64,000 bases of DNA from Haloferula rosea (GTDB lineage Bacteria; Verrucomicrobiota; Verrucomicrobiia; Verrucomicrobiales; Akkermansiaceae). The stretch covers positions 434,001-498,000 of the forward strand of contig NZ_JAENII010000002.1 of assembly GCF_016595525.1 (NCBI RefSeq). Reading direction: 5' to 3'. Below the pieces are notes generated by a model. It searched no databases, was not told the origin of the DNA, and was given only the letters and a program-made list of their open reading frames with translations. Position numbers and translations under genes: made by a program. Shown here piece by piece: positions 33,943 to 43,008 of the stretch (position 1 is its first letter; the number at the start of each line of letters is the position of its first letter).

Positions 33943-35172
33943 ATGACCCCATTCCTGCAAAAGCTACTTCGGATCAACTGGTGGTTGGTCGCGCCCATGT
34001 ATGGGCTGCTGGTCTTCGGGGTCTTCGCCATCGAAAGTGCGGCGCGACATCTTCCGGGTGGGGGTGAGTCATTTGCCAGTGCGCAGAAGCGGTGGATCCT
34101 CATTGGGTCCGCGGTCTTCGTGGCGACTTCCCTGATCGACTACCGCTGGTTCCGTTGGCTGGGAATTCCGATGTATGCGGTGGGTGTGGGCTTGTGCGCC
34201 GCCATCATGAATTCCGACAGCGAGGTGCACCAATTCACGATTGGAGGGCTGAGTTTCCAGCCTGCGCAGCTGGCGATCGCATCGGGCATCCTCATGCTCT
34301 CGTGGCTGCTTCAGGATCTACCCCGATTGGGATCGAAAATTCCCAAGGTGGGCTGGTTGCTCAAGGAGCCGGTAGTGAAGATCGGGATCATTGGGTTGCT
34401 TGCCGGCATCCCGTTTCTCGTGGTGGTGAAAATGGGCGACATGGGCTCCGCGCTGGTGTGGATTCCCGTGGCTCTGGTGGCCCTGATTGTGAGCGGTGTG
34501 CCGTTCCGGTATCTGACCTGCATGGCGTCCGTTGGGCTTGCCGTCCTGCCGCTCCTGTACTTCGTGGTGTTGCCGAAAGCCTCTGAGCGCGGAATGGCGC
34601 GGATCGAGTTGTTCCTCGACATGCTTCAGGACAAGCAGGTGGATGTGAGTGGCGATGCGTGGGCACCTTACAACATCGCGATTGCGGTTGGTCATGCCGG
34701 CTGGTCGGGCACCGGATGGATGTCCACCGCCGATCAGGGGTCGATGCACGACAGGCGGCTGATTCCATTCCACACCGCGCACAACGATTTCATCTTTCCC
34801 GTGATCGCCGAGGAGCAGGGGTTTCGTGGAGGAATGCTGCTCATCGCAGGCTTTGCCCTGCTTCTTGTCGTCTGTCTGTTCATTGCGACGGCGGCACGGG
34901 ATCCGATGGGGCGATTGCTCGTCTGTGGCGTGGTGGCGCTGTTCTTCGCGCACATTTTCGAGAATATCGGCATGTGCATCCAACTGATGCCGATCACGGG
35001 CATCCCGCTGCCTCTGATCAGTTACTCGGGAACCTTCGCCGTCATGTGCATGTTCCTCCTCGGGCTCGTGCAGAGCGTGTGGATCCACCGCAAGCCAATC
35101 CGTGCCTATGAGCCGGTGGCCAAGGAGGAGACTCAGGACCCTGGATTGATCCTCTCCAACGAGATCCGATAG
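33943..35172 (+). CDS. rodA: SEDS protein, RodA/FtsW/SpoVE family (probably RodA)
   Basis: About 409 residues, ten TM helices. SEDS proteins are peptidoglycan glycosyltransferases that work with a class B PBP. The conserved loop HTAHNDFIFPVIAEEQGF and the C-terminal MPITGIPLPLISYSGTF are family signatures, and YNIAIAVGHAGWSGTGW precedes them. The start segment RINWWLVAPMYGLLVFG resembles RodA ('-DW-L'). No PBP2 gene lies nearby. The frame is open for about 100 codons upstream, but that part is Arg/His/Pro-rich and overlaps the divergent gene, so ATG 33943 was chosen. Its 3' end overlaps the convergent gene by 40 bases. Confidence 0.9.
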   Translation: MTPFLQKLLRINWWLVAPMYGLLVFGVFAIESAARHLPGGGESFASAQKRWILIGSAVFVATSLIDYRWFRWLGIPMYAVGVGLCAAIMNSDSEVHQFTIGGLSFQPAQLAIASGILMLSWLLQDLPRLGSKIPKVGWLLKEPVVKIGIIGLLAGIPFLVVVKMGDMGSALVWIPVALVALIVSGVPFRYLTCMASVGLAVLPLLYFVVLPKASERGMARIELFLDMLQDKQVDVSGDAWAPYNIAIAVGHAGWSGTGWMSTADQGSMHDRRLIPFHTAHNDFIFPVIAEEQGFRGGMLLIAGFALLLVVCLFIATAARDPMGRLLVCGVVALFFAHIFENIGMCIQLMPITGIPLPLISYSGTFAVMCMFLLGLVQSVWIHRKPIRAYEPVAKEETQDPGLILSNEIR

Positions 35173-35402
35173 GCGTCGGCATCAAATGGTCGTCCGCTGC
35201 GGACCACCTGGTCGGTGATCTCGGCAAGGCATCGTGCGATTGCTTCGCGGGCCTCACCCTCGTCCAGTCCGGCTGTCAGGAGCCGCTTGAATGTCTTGGA
35301 GACGTAGGGGGTGTCCGGAGATTGGAGTTGCTGGTCAACGGCGGCCAGGAGTTCGTCGAAGAAGGCGTCGGCGGCTTCGTCACCATCGAAAGGGATCTTC
35401 AT
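35133..35402 (-). CDS. Small conserved-looking hypothetical protein
   Basis: 89 residues, acidic and helical, no Cys or TM. It begins MKIPFDGDEAADAFFDELLA and carries a second helical stretch (AREAIARCLAEITDQVV), ending with FDADAYRISLERINPGS. Its start overlaps the end of the rluD-like gene by 4 bases (ATGA), a strong coding sign, and its 3' end overlaps the convergent rodA. No family recognised. It may be a helper cotranscribed with the pseudouridine synthase. Confidence 0.7.
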   Translation of the reverse strand: MKIPFDGDEAADAFFDELLAAVDQQLQSPDTPYVSKTFKRLLTAGLDEGEAREAIARCLAEITDQVVRSGRPFDADAYRISLERINPGS

Positions 35403-36328
35403 TCGGTGGGCAGGGGTGAGTTCATGAGGGTGAGCCAGGGATCAAACTCGGAAGGGATCGGCGCCTCAATCGAGAGGCGGCGACCATCATCAGGATGGTC
35501 GATTGCCAAGCGCCAGGCGTGGAGCATCAGGCGCCCGGGCTTGGCCTTTTGTCGAGCAGGCTTGGCGTAGATGGGGTCGCCAAGGAGGGGGCAGCCGACG
35601 TGGAGCATGTGGACGCGGATCTGGTGGGTGCGACCGGTGTGGAGATGGCACAGGACGAGTGACGAGCCGGACTCTGGATCGTGAGCGAGCTTCTCGTAGT
35701 CGGTGATCGAAGGCTTGCCTCCAGGTGGATTGACGACCGCCATCTTGAGGCGATTGACCGGATGTCGACCGATATGGGTGAAGACAGTGTCCCGTTCCCT
35801 GCCAGGCGAACCTTGTACGACGGCTAGGTAGCGCTTGTCGGTGGTGCGATCTGCAAACTGCGCCACGAGGGATTGGTGGGCGGCATCGGTCTTGGCGACC
35901 ACGAGGCAGCCCGAGGTGTCCTTGTCCAGTCGGTGGACGATTCCGGGTCGTTCGGAGCCGCCAATGGTCGAAAGTTTGCCATCACAGTGATGCAGCAGTG
36001 CATTCACCAAGGTGCCCGTCGGGTTGCCGGCTGCCGGGTGGACGACCATTCCCGCGTCCTTGTTGAGGACGAGAAGGGCATCGTCCTCATGGAGGATGCG
36101 CAGAGGAATGTTCTCCGCCAGAGCTTCGTCCGGCACCTCCTCCGGGATATCGACCTGGATGGTGTCGCCCATGGACAGACTATCACGGGGTTTGGCCTTC
36201 TTGCCGTTGAGGAGAATGTATTGCTCACGAATCAACGTCTGAATGCGTGAGCGTGAGAGATCGTTCAGTCGCCCTGCGAGGTAGGCATCCATGCGGGGCC
36301 CCTCTTTGCTGTCGACGACGATTTCCAT
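35399..36328 (-). CDS. rluD: RluA/RluD-family 23S rRNA pseudouridine synthase
   Basis: About 309 residues. An N-terminal S4 RNA-binding domain (MDAYLAGRLNDLSRSRIQTL, then ILLNGKKAKPRDSLSMGDTI) is followed by the RluA catalytic domain with the active Asp in IVHRLDKDTSGCLVVAKTD and the later HLHTGRTHQIRVHM. RluD makes pseudouridines at 1911, 1915 and 1917 in helix 69 of 23S rRNA in E. coli; which RluA paralogue this is cannot be fixed. ATG 36328 (MEIVVDSKEG) was chosen as the family-like start. Confidence 0.9.
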   Translation of the reverse strand: MEIVVDSKEGPRMDAYLAGRLNDLSRSRIQTLIREQYILLNGKKAKPRDSLSMGDTIQVDIPEEVPDEALAENIPLRILHEDDALLVLNKDAGMVVHPAAGNPTGTLVNALLHHCDGKLSTIGGSERPGIVHRLDKDTSGCLVVAKTDAAHQSLVAQFADRTTDKRYLAVVQGSPGRERDTVFTHIGRHPVNRLKMAVVNPPGGKPSITDYEKLAHDPESGSSLVLCHLHTGRTHQIRVHMLHVGCPLLGDPIYAKPARQKAKPGRLMLHAWRLAIDHPDDGRRLSIEAPIPSEFDPWLTLMNSPLPTE

Positions 36329-36455
36329 GACGGGGTGAACATCGGTGGGCAAGCTCCCGGCTGTCAATCGTCCGGGCGAAAGCCGGGGCATGTATGGCAA
36401 ATATTTCGAATCTTTGAAGTTTTCTCAGCCCGGCTGGGTATCTAAGGTCTGCGAA

Positions 36456-38870
36456 ATGTCGTCGGAAGGGATCGCATATTGCCACGCATGTGGTGGGCCG
36501 ATGGATGTATCCAAGGTGGAGCCGTTCACCAATGTCGCGTGCCCTGAATGTGGGAAACACACCCGGGTGAAGCGTGAGTTTGGCCCCTACACGCTCAGTC
36601 GGCGACATGCGATTGGCGGCATGAGTCTGGTCTTCGTGGCCCAGGACAACACGCTGGGTCGCGAGGTGATCGTCAAGATCCTCAACGAGGAGTATTCGGC
36701 CGACGAGAAGCGCATTTCCGCCTTCGAGGAGGAGGCTCGCATCACCGCTTCGATCAGTCACCCCAATGTGGTCCGGGTATTCACCACCGGGCGTGCCTTC
36801 GATCGATTCTATATCGCGATGGAGTTCGTGACCGGTGGTCATTTCGAGCACCACATCTCAGAGCGGGGGACGATTCCCGAGGCCGAGGCCCTGCCACTGG
36901 CGGTTCACGTGGCTTCGGGCCTCAAGGCAGCGAAGGCATGTGGGCTGATCCACCGGGATGTGAAACCGGGCAACATCCTCCTCGATAGCAATGGCAGCGC
37001 GAAGCTGGTTGATTTCGGATTGGCTCTCGTCACGAAGGGAGGGAAGGCCACCGCCAGCGAAATATGGGCCACGCCGTACTACGTTCCTCCCGAGACCATC
37101 GAGGGCGCCGAGGAGGACTTCAGGTCGGACATCTATGCCTTCGGTGCCACGATGTATCACGCGCTGGCAGGTAAGCCCCCGTGCAACGAGGAGTCGATGG
37201 ATACCAAGCGGCTTCGCGAGGCGAAGCAGCAGATCCTGCCGCTGCAGAAGGCGGCGAGGTGGCTTCATCCAGAGACATGCGCAATCATTGATCGGTGCAT
37301 GGCTTATGCGCCGGATGATCGATTCCGGTCCTACGACGATTTGATTGCGGCGCTGAAGTCGGCGGAGCAGGGACTTGGGACCGATATCCCGAAGCCCGCG
37401 AAGACAGCGGTGCCGGCTCCATCCAGCGGACGTCGACGGGGGGGGACACCACTTGGCCAGAAGGTTGCGTTGGCTTCCGCGGTCCTCGTCGTTCTGGTCG
37501 CGATTGCTTTCAGCGCTAAAATGGTCCTCGGGACCGACGGCCCTGGAAACGGGTCGGTCAAACCGCCAATTGCGGGGGGTGATCCAGGCAAACAGCCGGG
37601 GAACGAAGGGTCCGGGTCAACGCCCGGGGAACGGGATGGAGCGACCAGTCTGGCCGTGGCCAAACAGTATGTGGCAGCCGGCGAAGCATTGCAGAACGGC
37701 ACCTACTCTGAAGCCGCCAATCTCTTCGGTGTCGTGCGGGATCACCCGAATGTGTTGGAGCCGACCGGCACCTGGGCGGCTTCAGAGTCCATCATCGCAT
37801 CGTATCTGGATGGTGATTCCGCCGCCGCCAAGTCAGGCATCAAGAAGGCGCTCAGCCACCTGCAGGACGCCAAGGGGGTGAACGGTCGCGTTCGGAGCCG
37901 CCTCCAGGGAATCTTCAGGGATCTTGGCAAGGTCAGCCCGATCAAAGCGGAGGAGAGCAAGGTTGCGGGAGGCAATGAGGATGCGCTGGTCTGGATGCTT
38001 TGCGGTTTGAAGAACTGGGATCAGGGGATGATCGAGGAAGCACTTCCCTTCTTTCAGCAGGTAAGCTCCCTCAAGGTGAAGCGGGATCAGGCATGGGTGG
38101 AGCCCTACAAGGCGCTCGCTGATGCCTACCTGGAGGATGCAAAACGGCTTCGTCGCGCGGAGCCGAGGACCTTCCGAGTGGCAGGCAACGAGGCACGCAC
38201 GATGGCGGATGAATTGCACGGAGTCATTGGGCAACTGCAGACCAAGGGGCGTGCCCGGTTCAACGTGCGGTGCTGGCAGCTTGAGCTTGAGCGTTTGGCT
38301 CGGAAGTCGGGTGGTCCGCCCGTCGGAAACCCTGATCCGGTGGTTCGTGTGGCGCGTGATCCTGAAGGGCTTGATCGACTCTTGAAGGCCTGCAAATTCG
38401 CGGATGCGGAGAAACTGGTTCGGCAGTGGAAGCCCGCTGACCAAGAGTCGCGAAAGCGGCGGTCTGCCTACCTGCAACTGGTTCAGGCCTCGCGCTCGTT
38501 CCTCGCGGAGTTGGGCGAGGCATCGGAGGCGCGGGAGACCAGCCTGAAGATGGTGGCTCGGGACGGTAGGGAGTTCAGCAAGGTTGTGGGTGGCGGTGCG
38601 CATCGACTGATCCTCGTCGGAGAGGATGGCGCCGAAGTCAGCCTGTCATGGCCGAAGATCGAACCAGACAGCCTGATCGAACTCCACCGGGAATTGGTCA
38701 AAGGCGGGGGCTCCGACCTGGAGAGTATTCGCCGTCACGAGAGGGCGGTAGCCTTTGATTTCGTGGCAGGAGATCGTGACCGCGCCCGCGAGGCGGCAGG
38801 ACGTCTTTCCGAGGTGTCCGATCTGTTCCAGCGTCGATGGAGTGAGGTCTCGTTGGCCATCAAGGACTGA
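36456..38870 (+). CDS. Transmembrane Ser/Thr protein kinase with N-terminal zinc ribbon
   Basis: 804 residues. A short zinc ribbon (Cys9, Cys12, Cys29, Cys32: YCHACGG...VACPECGK) precedes the Hanks-type kinase domain (about 43-300). The Gly-rich loop is IGGMSLVF, the catalytic Lys is Lys74 (VIVKIL), the loop is HRDVKPGN (Asp168) and DFG is Asp186, so the kinase appears active. A TM helix follows (about 336-357), then a long extracytoplasmic helical part with TPR-like segments (ALQNGTYSEAANLFGVV). Such kinases are frequent in PVC bacteria and probably couple an outside signal to phosphorylation inside. The next gene is a topoisomerase subunit; no obvious link. Confidence 0.92.
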   Translation: MSSEGIAYCHACGGPMDVSKVEPFTNVACPECGKHTRVKREFGPYTLSRRHAIGGMSLVFVAQDNTLGREVIVKILNEEYSADEKRISAFEEEARITASISHPNVVRVFTTGRAFDRFYIAMEFVTGGHFEHHISERGTIPEAEALPLAVHVASGLKAAKACGLIHRDVKPGNILLDSNGSAKLVDFGLALVTKGGKATASEIWATPYYVPPETIEGAEEDFRSDIYAFGATMYHALAGKPPCNEESMDTKRLREAKQQILPLQKAARWLHPETCAIIDRCMAYAPDDRFRSYDDLIAALKSAEQGLGTDIPKPAKTAVPAPSSGRRRGGTPLGQKVALASAVLVVLVAIAFSAKMVLGTDGPGNGSVKPPIAGGDPGKQPGNEGSGSTPGERDGATSLAVAKQYVAAGEALQNGTYSEAANLFGVVRDHPNVLEPTGTWAASESIIASYLDGDSAAAKSGIKKALSHLQDAKGVNGRVRSRLQGIFRDLGKVSPIKAEESKVAGGNEDALVWMLCGLKNWDQGMIEEALPFFQQVSSLKVKRDQAWVEPYKALADAYLEDAKRLRRAEPRTFRVAGNEARTMADELHGVIGQLQTKGRARFNVRCWQLELERLARKSGGPPVGNPDPVVRVARDPEGLDRLLKACKFADAEKLVRQWKPADQESRKRRSAYLQLVQASRSFLAELGEASEARETSLKMVARDGREFSKVVGGGAHRLILVGEDGAEVSLSWPKIEPDSLIELHRELVKGGGSDLESIRRHERAVAFDFVAGDRDRAREAAGRLSEVSDLFQRRWSEVSLAIKD

Positions 38871-38946
38871 GCCGATTTCGCGAGCAAGCGATGGAGGCTT
38901 GCGTCCGGGCTGACTCGGCGGTTAACTTTTCTTAAGTAATTACCCC

Positions 38947-40803
38947 ATGGCTGCAGAATACACCGAAGCCGACATCAAGTCGCTGGATTGGAGAGAGCAC
39001 ATCCGCCTCAGGCCGGGGATGTACATCGGCAAGCTTGGCGACGGCACCTCAGCGGACGACGGCATTTACGTTCTTCTGAAGGAGGCTTTGGACAACTCGA
39101 TTGACGAGCACATCATGGGCTACGGCAAGGAGATCCACATCAATATCGATGAGGTCGGCCGGGTGGAAGTGCGGGACTTCGGGCGCGGGATCCCCTTGGG
39201 TAAACTCTACGACTGTGCGGCTCAGATCAATACCGGTGCCAAGTATGACAGCGAGGCATTCAAGAAGTCGGTGGGTCTGAATGGTGTCGGGATCAAGGCG
39301 GTGAATGCCTTGTCGGAGTTCTTCGAGATCCAAGCGTGGCGCGAATCCAAAACGAAGGCCATCGAGTTCTCGAAGGGCACGGTCGTGGAGGAGATGAAAC
39401 GTCCCAAGGCGGATGATTCGGACACTGGCACCCGGCTCGCCTTCGAGGTCGATCGATCGATTTTTCCGAAGCGGACCAATTTCAAGCATGCGTATGTCGA
39501 ACGCATGTGCCGCTACTACAGTTACTTGAATCCGGGACTGTCACTGGTTTTCAACGGCAAGCGCTTCCGCTCGAAGAATGGCCTGATGGATCTCCTCGCG
39601 GAGGAGATGGAAAGTGAACCGCTTTACGGGCCGGTGCATTTGAAGGGGAAGGATATCGAGATTGCCTTCACACACACGCCGGACAGCGGTGAGGAATACT
39701 ACAGTTTCGTCAATGGTCAGAACACCACCCAAGGCGGCACGCACCTCGCGGCCTTCCGTGAAGCGCTGGTGCAGGTGGTGCGCGGCTTCTACAACAAACA
39801 GTATGACCCGAGTGATATCCGCGCGGGGATCGAGGCGGCCATTTGCGTGAGGATCGAGGAGCCCGTCTTTGAATCCCAGACGAAGACCAAGCTCGGTTCT
39901 GCCACGGTATCGCCCGATGGTGAAACACTCCGGACCTTCATTGGAAACTTCCTCAAGGAGCACCTCGACAACTATCTCCACAAGAACTCCCAAGCGGCCG
40001 AAGCCTTGCAGAAGCGGATTCTCGCTGCGGAGAAGGAGCGCAAGGAACTGAAGGGAGTGAAGAAGCTCGCTCGCGAGAGGGCCCGCCAGTCGAAGGTCCA
40101 CAACAAGAAGTTGCGTGACTGTCGGGCCCACCTGAACAGCAAGCACAAGCTGCGTGAAGAGAGCACCTTGTTCATCACCGAGGGGGATTCGGCATCGGGT
40201 TCCATTACCAAAAGCCGCAACGTGGAAACCCAGGCGGTGTTCTCACTCCGGGGCAAGCCACTCAATACTTTCGGACTCGGAAAGAAGGTTGTTTATGAGA
40301 ACGAGGAGTTCGCCCTGTTGCAGGCGGCCCTTGGGATCGAGGACGGCATCGAGAAACTTCGCTACAACCGGGTGGTGGTGGCAACGGATGCCGATGTGGA
40401 CGGAATGCACATCCGGTTGCTGCTGCTGACCTTCTTCCTGCAGTTCTTCCCGGAAATCATCCGCGAAGGGCACCTGCATATCCTGCAAACCCCGTTGTTC
40501 CGGGTGAGGAACAAGAAGGAAACCATCTACTGCTATGATGAGGAAGCGAAGGACAAGGCCCTCGCCAAACTTGGCAAGGCAGCCGAGATCACGCGCTTCA
40601 AGGGACTCGGCGAGATTTCTCCTGATGAATTCAAATTCATGATTGGCCCGGACATGCGCCTCGATCCCGTGGAGTTTGAAGAAGGGAAAGGGGTGAAGGA
40701 ACTGCTCGCCTTCTACATGGGCAAGAACACTCCGGACCGTCAGGAATACATCATCAACAACTTGAGGGAGGATGTAGACCGCCAGGTCGGCGATGCCGCT
40801 TGA
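38947..40803 (+). CDS. parE: Type IIA topoisomerase subunit B (ParE/GyrB-like)
   Basis: 618 residues, ATPase subunit of DNA gyrase/topoisomerase IV. GHKL ATPase motifs are present: [23 protein letters not shown], and [15 protein letters not shown]. The transducer contains [10 protein letters not shown]. The TOPRIM domain has [11 protein letters not shown] and [11 protein letters not shown], and the C-terminal FKGLGEI closes the enzyme. Length (under 640) and the end fit ParE-type proteins. No ParC/GyrA gene follows; the next gene is convergent, so the A subunit must be elsewhere. Confidence 0.93.
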   Translation: MAAEYTEADIKSLDWREHIRLRPGMYIGKLGDGTSADDGIYVLLKEALDNSIDEHIMGYGKEIHINIDEVGRVEVRDFGRGIPLGKLYDCAAQINTGAKYDSEAFKKSVGLNGVGIKAVNALSEFFEIQAWRESKTKAIEFSKGTVVEEMKRPKADDSDTGTRLAFEVDRSIFPKRTNFKHAYVERMCRYYSYLNPGLSLVFNGKRFRSKNGLMDLLAEEMESEPLYGPVHLKGKDIEIAFTHTPDSGEEYYSFVNGQNTTQGGTHLAAFREALVQVVRGFYNKQYDPSDIRAGIEAAICVRIEEPVFESQTKTKLGSATVSPDGETLRTFIGNFLKEHLDNYLHKNSQAAEALQKRILAAEKERKELKGVKKLARERARQSKVHNKKLRDCRAHLNSKHKLREESTLFITEGDSASGSITKSRNVETQAVFSLRGKPLNTFGLGKKVVYENEEFALLQAALGIEDGIEKLRYNRVVVATDADVDGMHIRLLLLTFFLQFFPEIIREGHLHILQTPLFRVRNKKETIYCYDEEAKDKALAKLGKAAEITRFKGLGEISPDEFKFMIGPDMRLDPVEFEEGKGVKELLAFYMGKNTPDRQEYIINNLREDVDRQVGDAA

Positions 40804-40818
40804 TCCTGACCTGATCCA

Positions 40819-41613
40819 TCAGGGCTTCTGAAAGACGAGGAAGTGCTGCCAAGGCAGGAAGTCGTGATTGACCACGAACTTCAGGCCGACGACTTCCATC
40901 TCACGAATCACCTGATCCTCGCTCATCTTGTGGAGGGGCTTGATGGGAACGTCGGGGTCTTCGGCGCGATATTCGAGAAGGATGACCCTTCCTCCCGGAC
41001 GGAGCGCTTCGACGATGGATTCCATCATCTCGAAAGGATGGGAAAACTCGTGGTAAGCATCGACCATCAGGGCGGCATCGATCGTCTCAGGTTCCAAACC
41101 GACGTCCTCGATGCTGCCGAGTTGCGTCGTGACGTTGCCGATTCCGTCCGCCTCGGCCCGGGCCTCGATGTGGGCGATCATTTCGGGTTGGATGTCGACT
41201 GCAACCACTCGTCCCTCGGGCACCATTGAAGCCATCCGGAAGGTGTAATATCCGGAGCCCGCGCCGATATCGGCCACGGTGGCATCGGGGGCGAAATCAA
41301 GTGCCGCGACCGCCCGGCTCGGCGCTTCCTCACTTTCTCTGGAATCCCTTTCCAGCCATTGGAGTCCCTGATGACCCATGACCCTGGCGATTTCCCGGTT
41401 CAGGTAGAACTTGCCGATCCCGTCGACGCTGGCATCACCCTCGGTATATCCCGGATGGGTGGAAACCAGAGGCTTGGGCACCGGCGCAGCTTTACCCAGT
41501 TTCGGAAGATTCAGACCTGATTCCGGGGGTGGCCCATCTCCGCGCCATGGGTGCCAGACCAGCAGGCCGATCAGTAGCGCGAACGCGAGCGGAAAAATGA
41601 GAGCCTTCTTCAT
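40819..41613 (-). CDS. Class I SAM-dependent methyltransferase with N-terminal membrane anchor
   Basis: 264 residues. An N-terminal hydrophobic segment (ALIFPLAFALLIGLLVW) is followed by a Pro-rich linker and a methyltransferase domain (about 100-220) with motif I VADIGAGSGYYTFRMAS, VAVDIQPEMIA and the acidic loop MVDAYHEFSHPFEMME, then LRPGGRVILLEYR. This is the UbiE/MT11 type. An enzyme of this type needs SAM, which is cytoplasmic, so the segment is more likely a signal anchor than a cleaved peptide, and the topology is worth a look. Convergent with the topoisomerase gene. Confidence 0.87.
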   Translation of the reverse strand: MKKALIFPLAFALLIGLLVWHPWRGDGPPPESGLNLPKLGKAAPVPKPLVSTHPGYTEGDASVDGIGKFYLNREIARVMGHQGLQWLERDSRESEEAPSRAVAALDFAPDATVADIGAGSGYYTFRMASMVPEGRVVAVDIQPEMIAHIEARAEADGIGNVTTQLGSIEDVGLEPETIDAALMVDAYHEFSHPFEMMESIVEALRPGGRVILLEYRAEDPDVPIKPLHKMSEDQVIREMEVVGLKFVVNHDFLPWQHFLVFQKP

Positions 41614-41708
41614 CCCTGAGAATGGCGGAATGTATCATGGATCCCCTCAGGGGCGAGCCTCGAATCCGGGATTGTCGGCGGAGCGGAATTCTGACAGCGT
41701 CCCGCCTG

Positions 41709-42323
41709 ATGGCGAAATTCCCTCGATTCCTGATCCCTGGCCTCGCCCTGCAGCTTCTGGCTTCGTGTGGCAGCAGCGGGCCTGTCGAGGTCCCCGACGA
41801 AGGGACGCCCCAGCAGGTGGCCCGGGTGAAGAGCGGAGAGATGTTCGACGACGACTCGGAGAAGATTCTCGGTCGCTATGGAGCGATGAACCCGGTGCTT
41901 GCGGGGCAGAGCGGAGGAACTGCAGCGGAAGCGTCAACGGTGAACCAACAGTTCAATCAGGGCTACAACAAGAAGGCTTTTGAAGGGAAGAGCTACGAGC
42001 GGAAGGCCTTCTGGGGACAGAAGGACTACAGCAAGCAGGTCTTTCAGGGCGATTCAGGGAACAAGAATTTCAACAAGGGGGCCCGTGAGGGCAGCCAGTG
42101 GGCTTCGGAGGGGGCCCTCGTGTCCGGAGAATCCGGTCGCTCCTTCGATAAGGGGCGCGACTTCGGAGGAAGCGCCCGTGAAGGCTCACAGCGTCGACTT
42201 GATCGTCCCTCGGATGCTGAGGTCGATGTGCGGCGCGCGGTCTACAAGCAGCCCGAGGTCGAGGATGTGCAGCGCAAGCGCGCACTCACGGTCGATGATA
42301 CCCGCTCGCTTCTCGGGCGCTGA
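41709..42323 (+). CDS. Predicted lipoprotein with aromatic/charged repeats
   Basis: 204 residues from ATG 41709. A lipobox (LQLLASC) ends a type II signal peptide, then comes an acidic stretch and a Gly/Ser/Lys/Arg-rich region with loose repeats built on 'K-F-G' or 'K-F-Q-GD' (for example KAFEGKSYERKAFWGQ, KQVFQGDSG, GAREGSQWASEG, GSAREGSQRR). No known family. The repeats could be a flexible wall- or surface-binding tether. Upstream in-frame codons that precede the ATG are dissimilar to a signal peptide and were left out. It ends 6 bases before the convergent gene's stop. Confidence 0.75.
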   Translation: MAKFPRFLIPGLALQLLASCGSSGPVEVPDEGTPQQVARVKSGEMFDDDSEKILGRYGAMNPVLAGQSGGTAAEASTVNQQFNQGYNKKAFEGKSYERKAFWGQKDYSKQVFQGDSGNKNFNKGAREGSQWASEGALVSGESGRSFDKGRDFGGSAREGSQRRLDRPSDAEVDVRRAVYKQPEVEDVQRKRALTVDDTRSLLGR

Positions 42324-42329
42324 ACTCGA

Positions 42330-42992
42330 TCAGTCGCGCGGGATCGCGTCGATGATGATTTTCTTGAGTTTCATCCACGGGATCGGTTTTCCCTCGAGGA
42401 AGGCGGACTGCGCCACGGTCAAACGGATGGACCCAAGCTCCGGATAAAGATCCCTCAGGTAAGAGGAGAGACAGCGGCTGGGCGGTGCGGTCTGTTCGAT
42501 GGAAAAGTCGGGGAGCTGGGTGAGGAGGTTCTTTTTCCAAGCCGCCACACAGTCTCCCTCGATGGCACGTCGCGAATCGAACTCAAACAGGACTCGGCCC
42601 GGCTCCAGATCGACAGAGGTATCGACTGACAGGTGAATGGTTTTTTCCTGTCTCTTCAGAGATGCCTCGATGCGTGACTGAAGGTTCTCCAGAAAGGAAA
42701 GTTTGCTCCGTCGGTCGAGCTTCTCGCGCTGGTCATCGGTCAGGCCTTTGGCGAACGCACTCCACCTGGCCTCGTCTTCGGGGTGCTTGTTGAGATCAAT
42801 CAGCAGACGGGTAACGTCCGAATGGAGGAGCGGAGCATGGAGCTTCATCGCAATCCCCTGCGCAAGGTTCAGTGCGCCGGGAGACCATCCGGTGGAGGAA
42901 GTGAGTTGGTCTTCCTTTCCCTTGAAGGTGATCCGGTGCCACTCAGGAACCGTGGAGACCGCGGTCTCACATGTGGGGATGTAGGTGATCAT
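42330..42992 (-). CDS. Degenerate N-formylglutamate-amidohydrolase-like protein
   Basis: 220 residues from ATG 42992. The order of motifs matches the FGase/HutG2 family: IPTCETA at the start, SSTGWSPGALNLAQ, TRLLIDLNK, IHLSVDTSVD, and a C-terminal IRLTVAQ. However, the residues that bind the metal or substrate in active enzymes are changed: CEHG becomes CETA, SHRGWDPGAL becomes SSTGWSPGAL and HLSVHSFTP becomes HLSVDTSVD. The fold is probably kept while amidase activity is probably lost. It lies after tamA on the same strand with a 16-base gap, so it may be cotranscribed with tamA-tamB. No histidine-degradation genes are near. Confidence 0.72.
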   Translation of the reverse strand: MITYIPTCETAVSTVPEWHRITFKGKEDQLTSSTGWSPGALNLAQGIAMKLHAPLLHSDVTRLLIDLNKHPEDEARWSAFAKGLTDDQREKLDRRSKLSFLENLQSRIEASLKRQEKTIHLSVDTSVDLEPGRVLFEFDSRRAIEGDCVAAWKKNLLTQLPDFSIEQTAPPSRCLSSYLRDLYPELGSIRLTVAQSAFLEGKPIPWMKLKKIIIDAIPRD

Positions 42993-43008
42993 GGGAAAAT
43001 GTCGCTCT

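Noticed and set aside
38884-38905. GCAAGC/GCTTGC hairpin after the kinase gene as a terminator
   Set aside because: Only a 6-bp stem and no T-run follows.
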